The position numbers and the translations under genes are program-made. The notes under the pieces are model-generated. The model was not told the DNA's origin, ran no database searches, and saw only the letters and a program-made list of their open reading frames with translations. DNA of 64,000 nt from Terrimesophilobacter sp044464485 (GTDB lineage: Bacteria; Actinomycetota; Actinomycetes; Actinomycetales; Microbacteriaceae), in assembly GCA_044464485.1 (NCBI GenBank), contig JBIQLG010000009.1:1-64000 (forward strand), in the 5' to 3' direction. Shown here one piece after another: positions 59,680 through 64,000 of the stretch. How positions within the stretch are numbered: position 1 is the first letter of the stretch; each line of letters starts with the position of its first letter.

Positions 59680-59706
59680 CTGGCACTCGTGCAACGTGAG
59701 TGCCAA
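59680..59706. promoter_or_regulatory. CIRCE element 2 upstream of groES
   Basis: CTGGCACTC, nine bases, GAGTGCCAA: a good CIRCE with exact spacing. It ends 12 bp before the divergent methyltransferase start, so HrcA bound here might also affect that gene. Confidence 0.8.
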
Positions 59707-59718
59707 CTGAGACAATGG

Positions 59719-60957
59719 ATGATGCACAAAGGCGAACTCGTCACTCTGCTTTCTTCTGAGGGTTTGCGTCTGCTGAACACTCTTGCCGACTACGAGTCGG
59801 GCGCCGACATCGTGCGCAAGGTGAGCGAACTACGTGCACAGGGCCATTCCCCCGCACTCGTCGCTGCCGTGCTCACGCAGGCGCGGCTGCGCAGGAAGGC
59901 ACGCGAAAAGTTCGGGGAATTCGCGGACCGGATGTTGTTCACCGACGCGGGTCTCGAGCAGGCCACCCGGCTCTCGGTTGCCGCAATGCACGCTCAGCGG
60001 TTCCGTGCTGCCGGACTCTCCTCCGTCGCGGACCTCGGCTGCGGAATTGGCGGCGATGCGCTCGCCATGGCGGCGCTCGACCTTACCGTCGCGGCCGTCG
60101 AGCGCGACGAAGTCACCGCCGCCGTCGCCGCGTTCAATCTCGCGCCGTGGTCGAACGTCACCGTGGCACACTCTGCGGCAGAAGAATTCGATCTGGACAG
60201 CGTCGACGGAGTGTGGCTGGATCCCGCGCGTCGGGTCACGTCGGCGGGAAAGACAGTCCACCGATCGCGAAATCCTGAGGACTGGTCTCCGTCGCTCGAA
60301 TTCGCCTTCGCAGCAGGCACGAAGCTCCCGACCGGCATCAAGCTGGGACCAGGGATCGACCGTGGTGTGATTCCCGCCGACGTCGAAGCGCAGTGGGTTT
60401 CCGTGCACGGCGAGGTAGTGGAACTCGCGTTATGGTCTGCGGTGCTCGCGCGTGATGGCATCCGCCGTGCCGCCACGGTAATCGGTGCGCACGGCAGCGC
60501 CGAACTCGTCGCCGATGGCGACAGCGTGGATGCCGAGGTGCGGTCGCTCGGTGCATACGTGTATGAACCGGATGGGGCGGTCATCCGCGCCCGCCTCATC
60601 GGCGATCTGGCACGCGCCATCTCCGCCGGAATGCTGAGTGCTGACATTGCCTGGATGACCGCGGATCACGCAACGGACACGCCTTTTGCCAGACGGTTCG
60701 CCGTGCAGGAGTGCATTCCGTACGACGTGAAAGCACTGCGGAAGCTCGTCGCGGCGCGCGGCATCGGCACCCTCGAAATCAAGAAGCGCGGTATCGACGT
60801 CGACCCCGCGGCGCTGCGCCGAACTCTGGCACCGAAGGGTGACACTGCCGCAACGCTGATTCTGACGCGGATTGGGGGCCGCAGAAGCGCAATACTCGCA
60901 TCGCGAGACGATGAGGAGGCCGATCACGGCGCACGCGGAAACTCCGCTCAGGTGTGA
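59719..60957 (+). CDS. Class I SAM-dependent methyltransferase with THUMP-like domain
   Basis: A 412-residue protein with the SAM-binding motif VADLGCGIGGDALAMA (about 107-122), WLDPARR downstream and a C-terminal THUMP-like region (VKALRKLVAARGIGTLEIKKRG). Such proteins probably methylate RNA; the substrate is unknown. Start is one of two adjacent ATGs (59719, 59722), without a strong ribosome site and very close to the groES CIRCE. Confidence 0.87.
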   Translation: MMHKGELVTLLSSEGLRLLNTLADYESGADIVRKVSELRAQGHSPALVAAVLTQARLRRKAREKFGEFADRMLFTDAGLEQATRLSVAAMHAQRFRAAGLSSVADLGCGIGGDALAMAALDLTVAAVERDEVTAAVAAFNLAPWSNVTVAHSAAEEFDLDSVDGVWLDPARRVTSAGKTVHRSRNPEDWSPSLEFAFAAGTKLPTGIKLGPGIDRGVIPADVEAQWVSVHGEVVELALWSAVLARDGIRRAATVIGAHGSAELVADGDSVDAEVRSLGAYVYEPDGAVIRARLIGDLARAISAGMLSADIAWMTADHATDTPFARRFAVQECIPYDVKALRKLVAARGIGTLEIKKRGIDVDPAALRRTLAPKGDTAATLILTRIGGRRSAILASRDDEEADHGARGNSAQV

Positions 60958-61018
60958 TTCTCCGTGAGGCTGCGGATCCACGTCGTCCGGCGTATGCTTT
61001 CTCGCGGAGGTGCACTCA

Positions 61019-61435
61019 ATGGTGTTGAGCCCGGCAATCGATTGGACGCGGCGCCACCGGATAGCGCTCAGCGTGGGAGCCGGAGTGGTTGCAATGCACG
61101 CGGGCGCGTATGCATTCTTCGCGGGGCGCGACCCATACAGCCAGACTATTTTTCCGCAGTGTCCCCTTCTTCACTACTTCGGCATCCAGTGCCCTGGGTG
61201 CGGTGGGACGCGCGCCATGTACTCGCTCCTGCACGGAGACATCCTCACGTCGTTGCAAATGAACCCGGTTGTCGTGATCGGATATCTTGCCGTCGCCGTG
61301 GCCCTCGTCGGCGTGCTCGTGGGGCGCCGCGGAACGACAGGTGAGAAAGTTTCGCGCGCGATGTATTGGGGTGCTGCGGCGATGGCCATTGGCGCTGCGC
61401 TGTGGAGCACGGTCATCCGCAACCTCATCCCTTAG
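61019..61435 (+). CDS. DUF2752 domain membrane protein
   Basis: A 138-residue protein with the DUF2752 signature CPLLHYFGIQCPGCGGTRA and three hydrophobic segments. ATG 61019 has GGAGG 8 nt upstream, better than GTG 61010. The paired cysteines (CPGCGG) could bind metal. Function unknown. Confidence 0.87.
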   Translation: MVLSPAIDWTRRHRIALSVGAGVVAMHAGAYAFFAGRDPYSQTIFPQCPLLHYFGIQCPGCGGTRAMYSLLHGDILTSLQMNPVVVIGYLAVAVALVGVLVGRRGTTGEKVSRAMYWGAAAMAIGAALWSTVIRNLIP

Positions 61436-61450
61436 CCGGCTGCACACGAT

Positions 61451-61472
61451 GCTCGCCGGGCTTTCGGTGAGC
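61451..61472. terminator. Hairpin between convergent DUF2752 and DUF4190 genes
   Basis: GCTCGCCG, six bases, CGGTGAGC form an 8-bp stem (one G-T pair) in the 42-bp gap between convergent genes; probable bidirectional terminator without a long T run. Confidence 0.45.
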
Positions 61473-61477
61473 GTGCG

Positions 61478-62128
61478 CTAATACCCGTACGTCGAGTATT
61501 GCGTGGCTGCGGTGATACTGAACACGACCATCACAATCGCGAAAATCAGCCAGGCCAGCGAAATGCTCACGCCGATGTAACCGGTAATCAATCCCGTCAG
61601 CGACATGCCCTGTGCCGGTTCGCGCTTGCGGCGGGCAATGTGACCCAAAACCACGCCCGCCGCCGCAAAGAGGCCTCCGCCTCCGTAGCAGCACGAGAGC
61701 GCAAGTCCGACGATTCCGAAAATCATGGAAAGCAGGCTCAGGGTTGTGGAGGGTCTCGCGGGAACAGTGCCGTACGGTGCGAGAGGCTGACTGCCGTAAG
61801 GCGCTGGCGGCTGGACGCCGTGCGGAGGAGGCGGTGGCGACACATCTCCGGCAGGAGGTGGAACGGATACCGTTGCCGCAGGCACGACCGGCGGCACCGG
61901 CGTCTGCAGGGTCTCGGCGGGGCCGTATGGACTACCGGCCGAGGCGGGATCCGCTGCGGTCTTAGGCTTGCTCTGCGCCGCCGACTTGTTCCGGACTGCC
62001 GGCTTTTTTTGGGCCGCCGGCTTGTTCTGCGCCGCCGAGTCTTTCGCAGCGGCTGACTTTTTCGGTGTTGCCGGTGACGTGGGCGCTTCTGGCTTTTCTG
62101 ACGCGTCGTCGGATGGGTTGCTGGGCAT
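61478..62128 (-). CDS. DUF4190 membrane protein with Lys/Ala/Pro-rich N-terminal tail
   Basis: A 216-residue protein: residues 1 to about 125 are low-complexity (KKSAAAKDSAAQNKPAAQKK, then Pro-rich), probably disordered; residues 126-216 hold the DUF4190 two-helix domain with a CC pair (LALSCCYGGGG) and a GMSLTGLITGYIG loop. Paralogue of the next upstream gene. Function unknown; the tail may bind nucleic acid or cell wall. Confidence 0.85.
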   Translation of the reverse strand: MPSNPSDDASEKPEAPTSPATPKKSAAAKDSAAQNKPAAQKKPAVRNKSAAQSKPKTAADPASAGSPYGPAETLQTPVPPVVPAATVSVPPPAGDVSPPPPPHGVQPPAPYGSQPLAPYGTVPARPSTTLSLLSMIFGIVGLALSCCYGGGGLFAAAGVVLGHIARRKREPAQGMSLTGLITGYIGVSISLAWLIFAIVMVVFSITAATQYSTYGY

Positions 62129-62185
62129 AACTTTCCTGAATAGTTGCGGCGGCGAAGATGGTTGTGCGGTGACGGTGACAGAAGT

Positions 62186-62225
62186 GTGGCGTCCACCGAG
62201 GTGTCATTACGACGGTGGACGCCAC
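62186..62225. terminator. Hairpin between the two DUF4190 genes
   Basis: GTGGCGTCCACCG (62186-62198) and CGGTGGACGCCAC (62213-62225) are perfectly complementary with a 14-base loop. It lies 36 bp after the stop of the upstream DUF4190 gene and separates the two paralogues. Confidence 0.6.
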
Positions 62226-62260
62226 TCCTCACTGAGTGGAGTCAGAACTCCGCTGTCAGA

Positions 62261-62620
62261 TTAGTAGCCGGGGATGCTGGAAATCGTGGTCCATGGCAGG
62301 AAGGCAAGCATCGCCGGTGCGATCGCCAGAAGCACCCAGATGATGATCGAGAGCGCGGCACCGATGAAGCCGAGAATGATTCCGGTCATGGCCATTCCGC
62401 GCGCGTTCTCCTTGTTCTTGCCGAGGAAACCGAGAACGATACCCGCGACGGCGAACAGAATACCCGCTCCGAAGCAGCACGACAGCAGAAGGCCGACGAT
62501 ACCGCCGATCATGGCGAGGAGGCTGAGGATGGTGGACGGCTTTGCCGGTCCCGGCGCCACTGGAGCGGCTGGCGGAACAGGTGGAACCGGTGTCTGGTCT
62601 GGAACTGTGGGGTCAGTCAT
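62261..62620 (-). CDS. DUF4190 membrane protein (short paralogue)
   Basis: A 119-residue protein with a Pro/Val-rich head (about 1-28) and the DUF4190 two-helix domain (LLLSCCFGAGI, GMAMTGIILGFIGA), clearly similar to the neighbouring 216-residue protein. Function unknown; probably a tandem duplication. Confidence 0.85.
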   Translation of the reverse strand: MTDPTVPDQTPVPPVPPAAPVAPGPAKPSTILSLLAMIGGIVGLLLSCCFGAGILFAVAGIVLGFLGKNKENARGMAMTGIILGFIGAALSIIIWVLLAIAPAMLAFLPWTTISSIPGY

Positions 62621-62760
62621 CGTTCTCCCGATGTCTCGTATTGTGGCGCTGGAAACTCTCCAACGACGTATCTAAACGTGCCCATAGTGTGGCATTCGCT
62701 CACCCTTCTGTCAACGCGAAGCGGCGGGGAAATCGCGGATCGGCCGAGCGGATATCACAT

Positions 62761-63819
62761 TCAGGCCTGTATCTGGGTGACGGGCAATGTCGAGTCCGCT
62801 CCGAACTCCAGACCGGATGGCTCACGACCGGCCGTGATGAGCTGCGCGCCCAGTGCCGCGATCATGGCCCCGTTATCCGTGCAGAGGCTGAGCGGTGGAA
62901 TGCGCAACTCGATTCCCGCGTCGCGGCACCGCTCGATGGCGCTCTCGCGCAATCGAGCGTTCGCGATGACTCCACCGCCGAGAAGAAGCCTCGGCACCTG
63001 AAAATCGACGCACGCCGCAATGGACTTGGTGATGAGCACATCCACGACGGCTTCGCGAAAGCTGGCCGCGACATCCGCGGTGGGCACACGGCCGCCCTCG
63101 TCGGTCACGCGCTCCACCATCCGCGCGACAGCAGTCTTCAGGCCCGAAAACGAAAAATCGTATCGATGCTTCTCCCTGTCTTTCGGGAGGCTGAGACCGC
63201 GCGGAAACCGGATGGCGGTGGGGTCCCCTTCCTGCGCCGCACGATCAATTTGAGGACCGCCTGGGTATGGGAGGCGCAGCAACCGCGCAACCTTGTCAAA
63301 CGCCTCGCCCGCCGCATCGTCGATGGTCTCACCGAGCAGTTCGACATCCGAAACCAAGTCGCGCACGAGGAGCAGCGACGTATGACCACCCGACACGAGA
63401 AGTGCGATGGTGGGGTACTGCAATTCGTCGCCCGAGAGCACGTCGACCCCGACGTGGCCGACAAGATGATTTACGGCATACAGCGGAAGGCCCAGAGCAA
63501 GCGACAGCGCTTTCGCCGCGGCGATCCCGACCATGAGCGCTCCGGAAAGCCCTGGTCCGCTCGTCACGGCGATGGCGTCGAGGTCCTGAAGCGTGACGCC
63601 CGCCTCAGCGAGCGCCGCTCTCAGCGTCGGTTCGAACGCCTCGAGGTGCGCCCTGGCTGCGATTTCGGGTACGACGCCCCCGTACCGCGCGTGTTCCTCC
63701 ATGGATGACGCTATGACGTTCGCGAGCAGGGTCGTGCCGCGAACGATCCCGATGCCGGTCTCGTCGCAGCTGGTCTCAATTCCGAGCACGAGCGGTTCGG
63801 CAGCCTTCACGCGCTCCAC
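62761..63819 (-). CDS. tsaD: tRNA N6-threonylcarbamoyladenosine transferase subunit TsaD
   Basis: Attaches threonylcarbamoyl to A37 of ANN-decoding tRNAs with TsaB and TsaE. The 352-residue protein has GIETSCDETG, the metal-binding NHLVGH and VSGGHTSL, plus the C-terminal DNGAMIA. Start GTG 63819; GTG 63810 would give a GTGA overlap with the rimI stop and is nearly as good. Confidence 0.96.
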   Translation of the reverse strand: MERVKAAEPLVLGIETSCDETGIGIVRGTTLLANVIASSMEEHARYGGVVPEIAARAHLEAFEPTLRAALAEAGVTLQDLDAIAVTSGPGLSGALMVGIAAAKALSLALGLPLYAVNHLVGHVGVDVLSGDELQYPTIALLVSGGHTSLLLVRDLVSDVELLGETIDDAAGEAFDKVARLLRLPYPGGPQIDRAAQEGDPTAIRFPRGLSLPKDREKHRYDFSFSGLKTAVARMVERVTDEGGRVPTADVAASFREAVVDVLITKSIAACVDFQVPRLLLGGGVIANARLRESAIERCRDAGIELRIPPLSLCTDNGAMIAALGAQLITAGREPSGLEFGADSTLPVTQIQA

Positions 63820-64000
63820 CCCGTCTCACCTTGACTGTCCGCGGATTCGCGCGCCGACGCAAAACCAGGGAGCCTCTGCGGCACCGCCAGTTTCATCACG
63901 AGCGCATCCACGCCGTCGGGTTGGTAATACTTCGCGCGCACGCCGATCTGTTCGAATCCGAGAGAAACGTAAAGACGTTGGGCCGCCGGATTATCCGCTC
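63807..64000 (-). CDS. rimI: Ribosomal-protein alanine N-acetyltransferase RimI, 3' end only
   Basis: The last 64 codons are visible, cut by the window edge. The C-terminal acetyltransferase signature NPAAQRLYVSLGFEQIGVR then YYQPDGVDALVMKL fits RimI, followed by a polar tail. Overlaps tsaD by 4 or 13 bp; the order rimI-tsaD is usual in actinobacterial tsaE-tsaB-rimI-tsaD clusters. Confidence 0.88.
   Translation of the reverse strand, partial: ADNPAAQRLYVSLGFEQIGVRAKYYQPDGVDALVMKLAVPQRLPGFASARESADSQGETGWSA

Overview
The window is about 60% G+C, densely coded DNA from an actinobacterium, most likely a member of the Microbacteriaceae. This placement rests on gene content and style: GuaB3, a DUF6350 membrane protein, an actinobacterial RNB ribonuclease, HrcA (CIRCE) and HspR (HAIR) heat-shock operators, DtxR-like iron boxes, many GTG/TTG starts and ATGA/GTGA gene overlaps. 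I see no rRNA, tRNA, CRISPR array, transposase, phage gene or replication origin. It looks like an ordinary chromosomal stretch with a few accessory patches.

Layout. 1-2615: 3' part of an FtsX-type permease plus two ABC ATPases. 2627-6211: large secreted subtilase. 6349-6903: small heat-shock protein under a CIRCE plus a HAIR element, closed by a perfect 32-bp terminator. 6964-15384: an accessory sugar locus: a minus-strand catabolic operon (two Gfo/Idh/MocA oxidoreductases, two TIM-barrel isomerases) facing a plus-strand ABC importer (binding protein and two permeases, no ATPase), followed by a ROK regulator. 15314-24167: P1B-type metal ATPase, isocitrate dehydrogenase, GNAT and alkyltransferase-like proteins, a heterodimeric ABC exporter and a DedA protein, with two iron-box-like sites. 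24270-33669: membrane-anchored dimethylargininase-like protein, purN-purH, a DUF6350 protein, sucC-sucD, a lipoprotein esterase and an RNB nuclease. 33666-33816: a 65-bp tandem repeat that forms a chain of overlapping 22-codon mini-ORFs between pcrA and the RNB gene. 33796-44496: pcrA, a phosphodiesterase, small membrane proteins, then a tight operon guaB3-glpD-SURF1-DUF3817-guaA. 44546-50963: MalY-like lyase, a solitary AbiEi/nuclease-like gene flanked by short repeats, an ABC-F protein, peptidase E and guaB. 51211-59238: a branched-chain amino acid (Liv) system, a second Liv-type binding protein and RarD. 59299-64000: groES with two CIRCE elements, a THUMP-like methyltransferase, DUF2752 and DUF4190 proteins, tsaD and the 3' end of rimI.

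How the genes work together. Purine synthesis is strongly represented (purN, purH, guaA, guaB, guaB3). TCA-cycle enzymes (icd, sucC, sucD) each have a palindrome upstream that could be an operator. Transport is prominent: two complete or near-complete uptake systems, one exporter pair and one metal pump. The parts that known families do not explain well are the mini-ORF repeat chain, the repeat-flanked AbiEi/nuclease gene, the unusual signal-peptide domain on LivH, the membrane-fused dimethylargininase and the sugar locus of unknown substrate.
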